A stretch of DNA of 43,776 nucleotides from JAVWGW01 sp036655915 (GCA_036655915.1 JAVVPE010000008.1:1-43776); one strand, 5' to 3'; shown: positions 9,133 through 17,695, numbered from the stretch's first letter. The notes: generated from the letters alone by a model not told the origin. A program made the numbers and translations.

Positions 9133-9540
9133 GTGCCTGATAAAACGTTTGTCCCTGCACAAGAGATACCTCCGGCCTCCCAAATTGGGGCAACACTCGA
9201 ATCCCTGGCTGCGACCCTTGCGGCACGGCGGGATGCCGGTGCGCAAAGTTACACGTTTTCCCTGCTTACCGGCAGCGCCGATGACCCGCTGAAGAAGCTG
9301 ATGGAAGAAGCGGGCGAAGTGGCGCTGGCCGCCAAAGATGTTGAAGCCGTGGGTGCGGCCGCGCTTGATCATTTGCGCTACGAAGCGGCCGATGTGCTCT
9401 ATCACTTGCTGGTTGTGCTTGAGCGCTACCACATTTCCCTTGACGAATTTTCTGCGGAACTCAATACGCGTATGACTGCGGCCGAGCGCCCTGTAGGCGG
9501 CGTGCAGCTCTACGACGAATACGTGAAAAGAGGTAAGTAA
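9133..9540 (+). CDS. hisE: Phosphoribosyl-ATP pyrophosphatase
   Basis: HisE removes pyrophosphate from phosphoribosyl-ATP, the second step of histidine synthesis, in the cytoplasm. The 135-residue protein starts at GTG 9133 behind GAGGG. It has the MazG-like four-helix signature: LMEEAGEVALAAK, then YEAADVLYHLLVVLE, with the E-E-x-x-E and E-x-x-D metal-binding pattern. An N-terminal extension of about 25 residues precedes the domain. No other his gene is present, so hisE stands apart from its pathway. It overlaps the glmM start by one base (TAATG), which implies co-translation with a cell-wall precursor gene. A generic MazG-type pyrophosphatase is the only real alternative. Confidence 0.85.
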   Translation: MPDKTFVPAQEIPPASQIGATLESLAATLAARRDAGAQSYTFSLLTGSADDPLKKLMEEAGEVALAAKDVEAVGAAALDHLRYEAADVLYHLLVVLERYHISLDEFSAELNTRMTAAERPVGGVQLYDEYVKRGK

Positions 9541-10874
9541 TGTCCCATCTTTTTGGAACTGACGGAGTGCGCGGGGTTGCCAACACCGAACTTTCTTGCC
9601 AGGTTGCCTTCCGTTTAGGGCAGGCTGCTGTGGCGTTTTTGGGCAACACCATTATAGTGGGCAAAGACACACGCCTTTCGGGTGATATGCTGGAATCTGC
9701 GCTGATCGCAGGCGTTATGAGCCGCGGCGGTACCGCGCTGCAGGCAGGCATTATCCCCACGCCGGGCATTGCCTTGCTTGCGCGCACGCTAGTATGCGAT
9801 GGCGGCGTGGTCATTTCGGCATCGCACAATCCGGCCGAATACAACGGCATCAAATTTTTCGATGCGCAGGGCTTTAAGCTGCCCGTTTCCACCGAAGACG
9901 CCATCGAAGCATTCGTGCTCGACGGAGCGGCGGGTGAAGATAGCCTGCCCACCGGGGATGGTGTCGGGGTGGCTATCCCTGTGGAAAATGCCTGCGAGCT
10001 CTATGTTGCCAACGCGGTAAAAAGCATGACTGACCAGGGGATTACCCTTGATGGCTTGCGCATTGCCCTGGATGTGGGCCACGGCGCGTCAGCCCTTACC
10101 AGCGCGTTGTGCTTGCGCCAGTTGGGTGCGGAAGTGGTGGCTATCAATGAAGATTTCGATGGCCTTGATATCAATCGGGAATGCGGATCGACGCATCTTG
10201 ATCCTTTGTGCGCGCTGGTGGCCGACATTGGTGCCGATGTGGGCATTGCTCACGACGGCGATGCCGACCGCGTGATGCTGGTGGATGCCCTGGGCAACAT
10301 TATCGACGGCGATGTTGTTGAAGCGGTGTGTGCACTCGACCTAAAAGCAAGCGGCAAATTGACGGGCAACACGGTGGTGTCCACCGTCATGTGCAACCTT
10401 GGCTTTACCCATGCCATGCGCGATGCGGGCATCGACGTGCTGCAAACGCAGGTGGGGGATCGCCATGTGTTAGAAGCCATGCGCGAAGGCGGCTATGTGA
10501 TCGGCGGGGAACAAAGCGGCCACATGATTTTTCTTGAGTACAATTCCACCGGTGACGGCCTGGTGACGGCCTGCCAGTTCTTGGCGGCCTGCCAGCGCCT
10601 GGGCAAGACGGTGGCGCAGGCGGCCGAACTTATGCCGCGCTTTCCGCAGAAGCTTATCAATGTGCAGGTGAAAGACAAGCACGCCTTGCCCGATTGTGCG
10701 CCCGTGCAAGAAGCGATTGCGCAGGCCACGGCCGAGCTGGGCGAAAACGGTCGCGTGCTTGTGCGCACATCCGGCACCGAACCGCTGGTGCGTGTTATGG
10801 TGGAAGCTGCCACCGAGCAGCACGCCACCGAAGTGGCGCAGCGGATTGCAGAAGTGGTTAAAAAGCTAGTTTAA
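9540..10874 (+). CDS. glmM: Phosphoglucosamine mutase
   Basis: GlmM converts glucosamine-6-phosphate to glucosamine-1-phosphate for UDP-GlcNAc and peptidoglycan synthesis. At 444 residues it has the family length. The phosphoserine loop ISASHNPAEYNG places the catalytic serine at S95. The metal loop is HDGDADRVML, the sugar-binding loop is GGEQSGH, and the phosphate-binding end is RTSGTEPLVRVMVE. The ATG shares a base with the hisE stop, with AGAGG just upstream. No convincing terminator follows: only a 5-bp GC stem (10875-10893) with a poor T tract. Confidence 0.95.
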   Translation: MSHLFGTDGVRGVANTELSCQVAFRLGQAAVAFLGNTIIVGKDTRLSGDMLESALIAGVMSRGGTALQAGIIPTPGIALLARTLVCDGGVVISASHNPAEYNGIKFFDAQGFKLPVSTEDAIEAFVLDGAAGEDSLPTGDGVGVAIPVENACELYVANAVKSMTDQGITLDGLRIALDVGHGASALTSALCLRQLGAEVVAINEDFDGLDINRECGSTHLDPLCALVADIGADVGIAHDGDADRVMLVDALGNIIDGDVVEAVCALDLKASGKLTGNTVVSTVMCNLGFTHAMRDAGIDVLQTQVGDRHVLEAMREGGYVIGGEQSGHMIFLEYNSTGDGLVTACQFLAACQRLGKTVAQAAELMPRFPQKLINVQVKDKHALPDCAPVQEAIAQATAELGENGRVLVRTSGTEPLVRVMVEAATEQHATEVAQRIAEVVKKLV

Positions 10875-10911
10875 CCCGCTTGCCGTTCGCGGGGGTGGGA
10901 TAATAATTTTC

Positions 10912-10967
10912 TTGCTTTCGTAACACTTGCCTGATAACCTGTGTTAAGTTTTGCAAATTGGTAACAC
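10912..10967 (+). promoter_or_regulatory. Promoter with TAACAC repeat operator before ABC importer
   Basis: A possible promoter is TTGCTT (10912-10917), 17 bp, TAACCT (10935-10940). Around it are TAACAC (10921-10926), its reverse complement GTGTTA (10941-10946), and a third copy TAACAC (10962-10967) just before the Shine-Dalgarno. The arrangement would suit a repressor covering the -10 and the leader, for example a metal-responsive one. Inference. Confidence 0.45.
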
Positions 10968-10982
10968 AGGAGGATACACAAC

Positions 10983-12632
10983 ATGGATCACACTTCATCA
11001 ACGGCGGCGTTTTTCTCGCGTCGCCGTTTCTTGCAACTGGCCGGCGTGGGCGCGGCAAGCGTCACTTTGGGCGGCGTGCTTTCGGCGTGTTCGGCATCAA
11101 ACGCGCAGGTGTCGGATGCGGCACAGGACGCGGCCCAGGTGGTGGTGGCTATGAACACCAACAGCGAACCGGCGGCCGGGTTTGACCCCTTTGTTTCTTG
11201 GGGCTGCGGTGAACACGTGCACGAACCCCTCATTCAATCCACGCTTATCACCACCGATGAAAACCTGGCCTTCAAAGGCGACCTTGCCACGGAATATCAC
11301 TGTTCAAGTGACGGCATGACCTGGACCTTCACCCTGCGTGACGACGTTCATTTCACCAATGGCGCCCCTTTGAACGCCCATGATGTTGCCTTCACCATCA
11401 ATGGCATTATTGCCAGCGAAGCGGCCGAAGCTGATCTTTCCATGGTGGAAAAAGCGGTCGTCATCAACGACACTACCCTTGAAGTGCACATGCTTAAGCC
11501 CTACAACGCCCTGCTTTACACCTTGGCTGTGGTGGGCATTGTGCCGCAAGGCGCCCACGACAGCGGCTATGGCGATAACCCCATCGGTTCGGGGCGCTAT
11601 ATGCTTGAGCAGTGGGACAAGGGGCAGCAAATTATTTTGATGGCCAATCCCAACTATTATGGGGAAGCTCCGAAAATGCAGCGTGTCATCGTCGTGTTCA
11701 TGGCCGAAGATGCAGCGCTGGCAGCTGCGAAGGCGGGGCAGGTTGATATTGCGTTCACATCGGCCACCTACAGCAATCAGCGCGTTGAGGGATGTGATTT
11801 GTTTGCCTGCAAAACGGTGGATAGCCGCGGCATTTCGCTGCCCACCGGTGCGCCGGGGGCCACGAAGGCCGATAAGGGCAACGAATACCCGGCGGGCAAT
11901 GCGGTCACCAGCGATGTTGCTGTGCGCCGCGCCATCAATGTGGGCGTGGATCGTCAGCTGATGATCGATAATGTGCTCAACGGCTACGGCTCGCCCGCCT
12001 ACAGTGTTTCTGATAATATGCCCTGGTCAAGTGCCGATATGAAGGTCAAAACCGACGTGGAAGCCGCCAAGAAAATGCTTGAGGATGCCGGCTGGGTGGC
12101 AGGGGCCGATGGCATCCGCGTCAAAGACGGCACGCGTGCGGCTTTTAACACCTATTATTCCTCCGACGATTCGGTGCGTCAGGCACTTACGGCGGAATTT
12201 GCCAACCAGATGAAGGGCTTGGGTATCGAGGTAAGCATCAAGGGCGCAAGCTGGGATGACATCTATCCGCATGAATTTTCCGACACCATTTTGTGGGGCT
12301 GGGGATCAAATTCGGTGACGGAAGTGTACGAACTCAACTATTCCACGGGCTGGGGCAACTTTTCCAGTTATGAAAACGCTGCCATCGATGGCTATCTTGA
12401 TGCGGCGCTGGCCACGCCCAAAATTGAGGATTCCTACCCGCTGTGGCACAAGGCACAGTGGGATGGCACGCAGGGTGTGGCACCCCAGGGTGCGGCAACG
12501 TGGGTGTGGTTGGCCAATGTTGATCACCTTTACTTCAAGCAGAAAAAACTGCACGTGGCAAACCAGAAGCCGCACCCGCACGGGCACGGTTGGTCGCTGG
12601 TGAACAACGTCGACCAGTGGAGTTGGCTCTAG
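10983..12632 (+). CDS. Family 5 solute-binding lipoprotein of an Opp/Nik-type ABC importer
   Basis: A 549-residue extracellular substrate-binding protein. The N-terminus holds a twin-arginine motif (SRRRFLQ, residues 12-18), a hydrophobic core and the lipobox LSAC (Cys36), so it is probably a Tat-exported lipoprotein anchored outside the membrane. The mature part has family 5 (OppA/DppA/NikA) features: GDLATEYHCSSDGMTWTF, LRDDVHFTNGAPLNAHDVAF and PIGSGRYMLEQWDKG. The early GFDPFVSWGCGEHVHEPL motif recalls nickel-type family 5 proteins. The start ATG has AGGAGG 7-12 nt upstream. It heads a five-gene operon with two permeases and two ATPases. Nickel or a nickel chelate is my preferred substrate, given the His-rich ATPase downstream; short peptides are the alternative. 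Confidence 0.85.
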   Translation: MDHTSSTAAFFSRRRFLQLAGVGAASVTLGGVLSACSASNAQVSDAAQDAAQVVVAMNTNSEPAAGFDPFVSWGCGEHVHEPLIQSTLITTDENLAFKGDLATEYHCSSDGMTWTFTLRDDVHFTNGAPLNAHDVAFTINGIIASEAAEADLSMVEKAVVINDTTLEVHMLKPYNALLYTLAVVGIVPQGAHDSGYGDNPIGSGRYMLEQWDKGQQIILMANPNYYGEAPKMQRVIVVFMAEDAALAAAKAGQVDIAFTSATYSNQRVEGCDLFACKTVDSRGISLPTGAPGATKADKGNEYPAGNAVTSDVAVRRAINVGVDRQLMIDNVLNGYGSPAYSVSDNMPWSSADMKVKTDVEAAKKMLEDAGWVAGADGIRVKDGTRAAFNTYYSSDDSVRQALTAEFANQMKGLGIEVSIKGASWDDIYPHEFSDTILWGWGSNSVTEVYELNYSTGWGNFSSYENAAIDGYLDAALATPKIEDSYPLWHKAQWDGTQGVAPQGAATWVWLANVDHLYFKQKKLHVANQKPHPHGHGWSLVNNVDQWSWL

Positions 12633-12636
12633 GTAG

Positions 12637-13635
12637 ATGCACGCCCACCCCGTCATAGCGTTTTTCGCCCGCAATGCCGCGAAGTTTGTTTTGCTCATGA
12701 TCGCCGTGAGTATGCTCACGTTTTTCCTGGTAAGCGTGTCACCCATCGACCCTGTGCAGGCAAACGTGGGGCAGGCGGCCTACATCAACATGAGCGAAGC
12801 CAAGCGCGCCCAGCTGGCCGATTACTGGGGCGCTTCCACGCCGCTGCTTGAGCGCTATGTCAACTGGGCGGGGGCGCTGTTGGGTGGCGACATGGGTATG
12901 TCGTTGCGCTACAATGCCCCGGTGGCCGATGTGATTGCTTCGCGCTTCTTCAATTCTGTGGCGCTTATGGCGCTGGCCTGGGTAATCAGCGGTGCGCTCG
13001 GCTTTGTTTTGGGCATTGTGGCCGGCGTGCAGCGCGGCAAGTGGCCCGATAAGCTGATCAAAGGATACTGTTTTGTGCTGGCCTCCACGCCGACCTTTTG
13101 GCTGGGGCTGGTTATGCTCATTGTGTTTTCGGTGGGGCTGGGGTGGTTCCCGTTCGGCTTTTCTGTGCCCATCGGCGTGTCTGCGGCCGATGTGACCTTT
13201 GCCGATGCCCTGCACCACATCGTCTTGCCTGCGCTGACGCTTTCCGTCATTGGAGTGGCCAATATTGCTTTGCATACGCGGGAAAAAATGATCGACATTC
13301 TGGAAACAGATTATGTGCGTTTTGCCCGTTCACGTGGGGAAAGCCTGTGGGGTCTTGTGCTTCGCCATGGCCTGCGCAACTTGGCGCTGCCCGCTATCAC
13401 GCTGCAGTTTGCTGCCATCTCTGAAATTTTTGGAGGCAGCGTCTTGGTTGAACAGGTATTTTCCTACCCCGGCCTAGGTCAGGCCGCTGTGACGGCGGGC
13501 CTGGGGGGCGATGTGGCGCTGCTTGCGGGCATAGCCTTGGTGTCGGCGGCACTGGTGTTTGGTGGCAACCTGGTGGCCAACGTGCTCTACGGCGTTATCG
13601 ACCCCCGCATACGCAAGGGGCAAGGCCATGACTGA
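12637..13635 (+). CDS. ABC importer permease, OppB/NikB type
   Basis: A 332-residue inner permease of the family 5 importer. The N-terminal helix (residues about 12-32) and the periplasmic-type loop are followed by the core permease domain. The ATPase-contact (EAA) region reads DYVRFARSRGESLWG, followed by a conserved GGSVLVEQVFSYPGLGQ loop and DPRIRKG at the end. These are standard for DppB/NikB proteins. The start ATG lies 4 nt after the lipoprotein stop with only a weak GGT-type ribosome site, so coupling from the upstream gene is likely. The end overlaps the next permease by 8 nt. Confidence 0.9.
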   Translation: MHAHPVIAFFARNAAKFVLLMIAVSMLTFFLVSVSPIDPVQANVGQAAYINMSEAKRAQLADYWGASTPLLERYVNWAGALLGGDMGMSLRYNAPVADVIASRFFNSVALMALAWVISGALGFVLGIVAGVQRGKWPDKLIKGYCFVLASTPTFWLGLVMLIVFSVGLGWFPFGFSVPIGVSAADVTFADALHHIVLPALTLSVIGVANIALHTREKMIDILETDYVRFARSRGESLWGLVLRHGLRNLALPAITLQFAAISEIFGGSVLVEQVFSYPGLGQAAVTAGLGGDVALLAGIALVSAALVFGGNLVANVLYGVIDPRIRKGQGHD

Positions 13636-14494
13636 TTACGCTGCAAGCGATGTGTTGCACCTGCCCCGGGTGGCGCGCGTGGCCAACCGCACGCGTACCG
13701 CGCTGCTGTTTGCTGCGGCGGTGCTGGCGCTTGTTGCCGTTGTTGTCGGGGGCACGGCAGCAACGGGCGCGGCCATGCAAACGGATTTTGCGGCGAAGAA
13801 TTTGGCACCCAGTTTCCAGCACCTTTTTGGCACGGATTGGATGGGGCGCGATATGTTTTTGCGCACGCTGGCAGGGCTTTCCACCAGCGTGCTTGTGGGC
13901 CTTTTGGCAGCCGGGGTGTCGTCGCTTATAGCGCTTGTATTGGGCACGGCCGCCGCGCTGGGCGGCAAGCGGGTCGACGCCGCCATAACGTGGCTGATTG
14001 ATTTGATGATGGGCGTGCCGCACATCGTGTTGCTCATACTCATATCGTTTGCGTTGGGCAAGGGCTTTTGGGGGGTCGTCATAGGCGTGGCCATCACGCA
14101 TTGGCCCAGCCTTGCCCGCGTCGTGCGCGCCGAAATTTTGCAATGCAAGCAGGCAAACTTTATGGAAGTGGCGCGCAAGCTGGGGCAAAGCCCGGTGCGC
14201 ATCGCCACACGCCACCTGCTGCCCTACGTGTTTCCGCAATTTTTGGTAGGGCTGATTTTGCTGTTTCCCCATGCTATTTTGCACGAAGCGGCCATCACCT
14301 TCCTCGGCTTCGGGTTGCCGCCCGAACTGCCCGCCATTGGTGTCATTTTAAGCGAATCGATGGGGTATCTTTCTGCGGGTATGTGGTGGTTGGCCGTGTT
14401 TCCCGGGCTGGCGCTTATTTTGGTTGTGCTGCTGTTTGATGTGGCCGGATCCAGCTTGCGCCGCCTTCTCGACCCGTTTAGCGCGCAGGAATAG
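13628..14494 (+). CDS. ABC importer permease, OppC/NikC type
   Basis: The 288-residue second permease. I start at ATG 13628 (MTDYAASDV), which overlaps the preceding stop by 8 nt, rather than further upstream inside the first permease. The N-terminal helix (residues about 23-45) is followed by HLFGTDWMGRDMFLRTLAG, the typical DppC/NikC motif, several membrane spans, and the ATPase-contact loop ANFMEVARKLGQSPVRI. A late GFGLPPELPAIGVIL segment is also typical. It should pair with the OppB-like permease to form the channel. Confidence 0.9.
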   Translation: MTDYAASDVLHLPRVARVANRTRTALLFAAAVLALVAVVVGGTAATGAAMQTDFAAKNLAPSFQHLFGTDWMGRDMFLRTLAGLSTSVLVGLLAAGVSSLIALVLGTAAALGGKRVDAAITWLIDLMMGVPHIVLLILISFALGKGFWGVVIGVAITHWPSLARVVRAEILQCKQANFMEVARKLGQSPVRIATRHLLPYVFPQFLVGLILLFPHAILHEAAITFLGFGLPPELPAIGVILSESMGYLSAGMWWLAVFPGLALILVVLLFDVAGSSLRRLLDPFSAQE

Positions 14495-14502
14495 GGGGAG
14501 GC

Positions 14503-15537
14503 ATGGCTGCATTAAAACACCAGGTGGTTGCCCAAAACGCGGCTGCGACCAACGATGCACCAGAGGGCGCGGCTGCGGCCGTGCGCGCGCATGAGGCGCT
14601 GGCCCACGCCGCGGCGCAGCGCCATCACCACCACACGCACGCGCCGGCTTCCCGCCATGCACAGGGCCATCACCTGCTGCAAGTGGAAGATTTATGCGTG
14701 GCTTTCACGCTGTATGACCCCGATGATCCGCACTTTTTCCGCGCGAAGAAGAAGCGGGTCCAGGTTATCGACGGGCTGAACATTTCGGTGCACACAGGCG
14801 AAATCGTGGCGGTCGTGGGGGCTTCGGGGTCAGGCAAGACGCTTTTGGCCGATGCTATTATGGGTTCGTTTGCCAGCAATGCCACGGTGTCGGGGCGCAT
14901 TTGGTTTGATGGCCAGCTGCAAACGGCGCACTCCCTTTCTCAGGTGCGTGGCCACGGTATTTCGCTGGTGCCGCAAAGCATCAACAATTTAGACCCCCTG
15001 ATGAAGGTAGGCCGGCAGGTGCGCGGATGCGCGCCCAATCGCGACGCCGCGCCCGAGCGCGCCCGCAAGCAGCGTGAACTGTTTGCGCGCTATGGCCTGG
15101 ATGCTTCGGTTGAACAGTGCTATCCCTTCCAGCTTTCCGGCGGCATGGCGCGCCGCGTGCTGCTGATGTGCGCTCTTATGGATAAGCCCCAGTTGATCAT
15201 AGCCGATGAGCCTACGCCGGGGCTCGATTTGGACAAGGCGCTGGTGGCGTTAAAAGATTTCCGCGATTTTGCCGATGCGGGCGGCGGCGTGCTGCTTATC
15301 ACCCACGACATCGAACTGGCGCTGCGCATAGCCGATCGCGTGGCCGTATTTAAGGAAGGCACGGTTGTGGAAGAAACCGCCGTCGCAAACTTTGCCTCAC
15401 CCGATTTGCTGGCCCATCCCTTCAGCCGCGCGCTGTGGCACGCCCTGCCCGACCACGATTTTGCCCCCGAGGCAATCCCTGCGCCAACCGCGCCGCCCGC
15501 CCCTGTGCCTGTGCCCAAAGGAGGCCTGCCATGCTAG
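14503..15537 (+). CDS. ABC importer ATPase, OppD/NikD type, with His-rich N-terminus
   Basis: A 344-residue ATPase that starts at ATG 14503 with GGGGGAGG just upstream. The first 55 residues are unusual: an Ala-rich stretch and then a His cluster (HEALAHAAAQRHHHHTH, then SRHAQGHH). Such tracts often bind Ni, Co or Zn. The ATPase domain follows: Walker A GASGSGKT (K112), Q-loop VPQSINN, signature LSGGMARRV, Walker B LIIADEPT, and H-loop ITHD. The C-terminal tail is Pro/Ala-rich. The His tract is the main in-sequence reason to think this importer handles a transition metal. The stop overlaps the next gene by 7 nt. Confidence 0.88.
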   Translation: MAALKHQVVAQNAAATNDAPEGAAAAVRAHEALAHAAAQRHHHHTHAPASRHAQGHHLLQVEDLCVAFTLYDPDDPHFFRAKKKRVQVIDGLNISVHTGEIVAVVGASGSGKTLLADAIMGSFASNATVSGRIWFDGQLQTAHSLSQVRGHGISLVPQSINNLDPLMKVGRQVRGCAPNRDAAPERARKQRELFARYGLDASVEQCYPFQLSGGMARRVLLMCALMDKPQLIIADEPTPGLDLDKALVALKDFRDFADAGGGVLLITHDIELALRIADRVAVFKEGTVVEETAVANFASPDLLAHPFSRALWHALPDHDFAPEAIPAPTAPPAPVPVPKGGLPC

Positions 15538-16136
15538 AGGCGCGCGACCTTAGCTTTGCCCACGCAGCGCGCAAGGCAAGCGCCCCGCCGCTGTTCAGCA
15601 ACTTCAACCTGCAGCTTGCACCCGGCGAGCGCGTGGCACTCAGCGCTCCTTCCGGCGCGGGCAAAACGACGCTATGCCGCCTGCTTGCCGGGTACGAAAA
15701 GCCGCAGGCGGGCAGCATCGTGCTTGATGGCAAGCCGCTTGGCGCGCGGGGGGTGTGCCCGGTGCAGATGATTTGGCAGCACCCCGAAACAGCGGTTGAC
15801 CCCCGCATGCGCCTGCGCGCAAGCCTGCTTGAAGCGGGGCCGGTGCAAGAAGACCTGTGCGCGGCGCTGGGCATAAAAGCCGCATGGATGGCGCGTTACC
15901 CCCACGAACTTTCCGGGGGAGAGCTGCAGCGTTTTTGCATCGCGCGGGCCCTTGCGGCCAACCCGCGCTACCTGATAGCCGATGAAATTTCCACCATGCT
16001 TGATGCCGTAACGCAGGCAAGCATTTGGCACTTCCTTATCCAAGAGACGGCCGCCCGCAACATCGGCCTGCTCTTCGTGTCGCACACCCCCGCCCTCACC
16101 GCCCGCATAGCCACGCGCATCATAACTCTTGCCTGA
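15531..16136 (+). CDS. ABC importer ATPase, OppF/NikE type, short form
   Basis: A 201-residue ATPase. I choose ATG 15531 because AAAGGAGG lies 6 nt upstream and MLEARDLSFAH aligns with the family start; an upstream extension would be Arg/Pro-rich and out of character. Walker A is APSGAGKT (K45), the signature is LSGGELQRF, and Walker B is YLIADEIS, followed by TMLDAVTQASIW, a phrase I associate with NikE-like proteins. It lacks the C-terminal oligopeptide-transport extension of OppF, which explains its short length. It is the last gene of the importer operon. I see no clear terminator after it. Confidence 0.85.
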   Translation: MLEARDLSFAHAARKASAPPLFSNFNLQLAPGERVALSAPSGAGKTTLCRLLAGYEKPQAGSIVLDGKPLGARGVCPVQMIWQHPETAVDPRMRLRASLLEAGPVQEDLCAALGIKAAWMARYPHELSGGELQRFCIARALAANPRYLIADEISTMLDAVTQASIWHFLIQETAARNIGLLFVSHTPALTARIATRIITLA

Positions 16137-16195
16137 TTTGAGGAGAATTTGTGTGCTTCGGCATAATAATAAAAAAAGATATTTGGAAACGTCGC

Positions 16196-16223
16196 TGCTT
16201 TATGCGCAAACATAGTGTAAAGT
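16196..16223 (+). promoter_or_regulatory. Possible promoter of cold-shock gene
   Basis: TGCTTT (16196-16201), 16 bp, TAAAGT (16218-16223), with an A/T-rich run upstream (16162-16180). It would give a leader of roughly 95 nt, in keeping with the long leaders of cold-shock mRNAs. The match to consensus is only fair. Confidence 0.35.
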
Positions 16224-16287
16224 ACCTTTAAGGCTCTCAGAGGAGGGCGTGTGCTTTAGCGCTTGGAGCGAGAGCACAAGGTTGTAT

Positions 16288-16305
16288 CTTCCGAGGAATC
16301 GGAAG
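16288..16305 (+). promoter_or_regulatory. GNRA-capped hairpin in the cold-shock leader
   Basis: CTTCCGA (16288-16294), loop GGAA, TCGGAAG (16299-16305): a perfect 7-bp stem with a GNRA-class tetraloop, ending 17 nt before the ATG. It abuts the purine-rich ribosome site (AAGGAAAGAGG). There is no T tract, so it is not a terminator. Confidence 0.55.
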
Positions 16306-16322
16306 AAGGAAAGAGGCTTAGA

Positions 16323-16526
16323 ATGGCTGAAGGTACTGTCAAATGGTTTAACCCGGAAAAAGGCTATGGTTTTATTTCTCAGAATGACGGCGAAGATCTC
16401 TTCGTTCACTTCTCTGAAATCAACATGGACGGCTTCAAGACTTTGGACGAGGGCGCTGCTGTGACCTTCGACGTCACCACTGGTCAAAACGGTAAACTCC
16501 AGGCAAGCAACGTAGCTAAAGCGTAA
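16323..16526 (+). CDS. Cold-shock domain protein
   Basis: A 67-residue single cold-shock domain protein that binds single-stranded RNA/DNA. It starts MAEGTVKWFNPEKGYGFI. RNP1 is KGYGFI and RNP2 is LFVHF, the two nucleic-acid-binding motifs. I start at ATG 16323 because family members begin M-x-x-G-T-V-K-W-F and AAGGAAAGAGG precedes it; an in-frame upstream extension of 20 residues would be charged leader sequence. It stands alone with its own leader and terminator, probably post-transcriptionally controlled through the leader. Confidence 0.93.
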   Translation: MAEGTVKWFNPEKGYGFISQNDGEDLFVHFSEINMDGFKTLDEGAAVTFDVTTGQNGKLQASNVAKA

Positions 16527-16543
16527 TTTTATCTGCAAATGCC

Positions 16544-16572
16544 AAAAAAGGACCCTTCGGGGTCCTTTTTTT
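16544..16572. terminator. Bidirectional terminator between csp and queA
   Basis: GGACCC (16550-16555), TTCG loop, GGGTCC (16560-16565), flanked by A6 (16544-16549) and T7 (16566-16572). The UUCG loop is very stable. T tracts on both strands let it stop csp from the left and queA/queH from the right. Confidence 0.93.
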
Positions 16573-16615
16573 GTGCCCTGGGTTTCCTTAGAGCTCCCGG
16601 GGGTTCCGCTGCACC

Positions 16616-17695
16616 CTAGTGCAAAAACATGGCATCGCCAAAGGAAAGCAGGCGATAATCGGACGCGATGGCGTGGCGATAAGCAGCCATGATGTGTTCG
16701 CGCGATGAAAAGGCAGAAACCAACATCATCAGGGTGGATCGGGGTACATGAAAATTGGTGATCATCGCATCGATCACGTGAAACTGCGACCCAGGCAACA
16801 GGTAAAGCGAGGTGTTTTCGCCCGCACGTGCTAGCAATTTTTCCTGGCTCGCATCCCAGGCGCTTTCTAGGCTGCGTACGCTGGTGGTGCCTACGGCAAC
16901 AACGCGCCTGCCCGCGCCGTGGGCGTTTTCTACGGCATCCACCACCTGCGGGCTTACGGTGTAGCGTTCTGTGTGGATGGTGTGCTGTTGGGGGTCTTCT
17001 TCATCCACGATGCGAAAGGTATCAAGCCCCACTTCCAGTTCCACCGTTTCAAACAAAATGCCTTTGGCGCGGATGCGCTCGATTAAGGTGGGGGTAAAAT
17101 GCAGCCCCGCTGTGGGCGCCGCCGCCGATTTTTCCCGCTTTGAAAACACAGTTTGGTATAACTCTTCATCGCCCGCATAGTGCTTGATGTAGGGGGGCAG
17201 GGGCGTGTGACCTACGGCGTGCAGCGCTTCATCTAACGCGGGCAGGGGGGTGCTTAGGCGCGCCAACCGTTCCCCTTTTTCGGCGCCTTCAACCCAGTCG
17301 ATGATTTCTGCGCTGAGTACCACGGTGCCGCCCGCGTCGCAGAAATCGACGATGCCTCCCGGCTTCAGGCGCTTGCCGGGGCGCACCAGCACTTCCCAGG
17401 TGGCGCTTGTGCCGGTTTTGGGCTGGTGGCCAAACACTTCGCGCAGCAAAAACACTTCGGCTGCGCCGCCACTGCCCCGTTTGTTGCCCAGCAGGCGCGC
17501 GGGCATGACGCGGGTTTCGTTGGCCACCAGCACATCGCCCGGTTCAAGGTAATCTATGATGTCGGCAAAAATGCGATCTTCAAGCGCGCCGCTGTGACGG
17601 TCCATCACTAGCATTTTGCATTGGTCGCGCTGTGCGGCAGGTTCTTGGGCTATGCAGCGTTCGGGCAAATCGTAATCAAAGTCACTGGTTTTCAT
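16616..17695 (-). CDS. queA: S-adenosylmethionine:tRNA ribosyltransferase-isomerase
   Basis: QueA transfers the ribosyl part of SAM to preQ1 in tRNA to make epoxyqueuosine. The 359-residue protein has the family length and begins MKTSDFDYDLPERCIAQEP. Conserved blocks include VANETRVMPARL, KREKSAAAPTAGLHFT and the C-terminal NFHVPRSTLMMLVSAF. The ATG (17695) has AAGGAAAG upstream, and the gene overlaps the end of queH by 14 nt, so the two are one transcript. QueA and QueH act in consecutive steps, which makes the pairing functional as well as physical. Confidence 0.97.
   Translation of the reverse strand: MKTSDFDYDLPERCIAQEPAAQRDQCKMLVMDRHSGALEDRIFADIIDYLEPGDVLVANETRVMPARLLGNKRGSGGAAEVFLLREVFGHQPKTGTSATWEVLVRPGKRLKPGGIVDFCDAGGTVVLSAEIIDWVEGAEKGERLARLSTPLPALDEALHAVGHTPLPPYIKHYAGDEELYQTVFSKREKSAAAPTAGLHFTPTLIERIRAKGILFETVELEVGLDTFRIVDEEDPQQHTIHTERYTVSPQVVDAVENAHGAGRRVVAVGTTSVRSLESAWDASQEKLLARAGENTSLYLLPGSQFHVIDAMITNFHVPRSTLMMLVSAFSSREHIMAAYRHAIASDYRLLSFGDAMFLH

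Noticed and set aside
10875..10893. Hairpin CCCGC/GCGGG after glmM as terminator
   Set aside because: Only 5 bp and no proper T tract directly after it.
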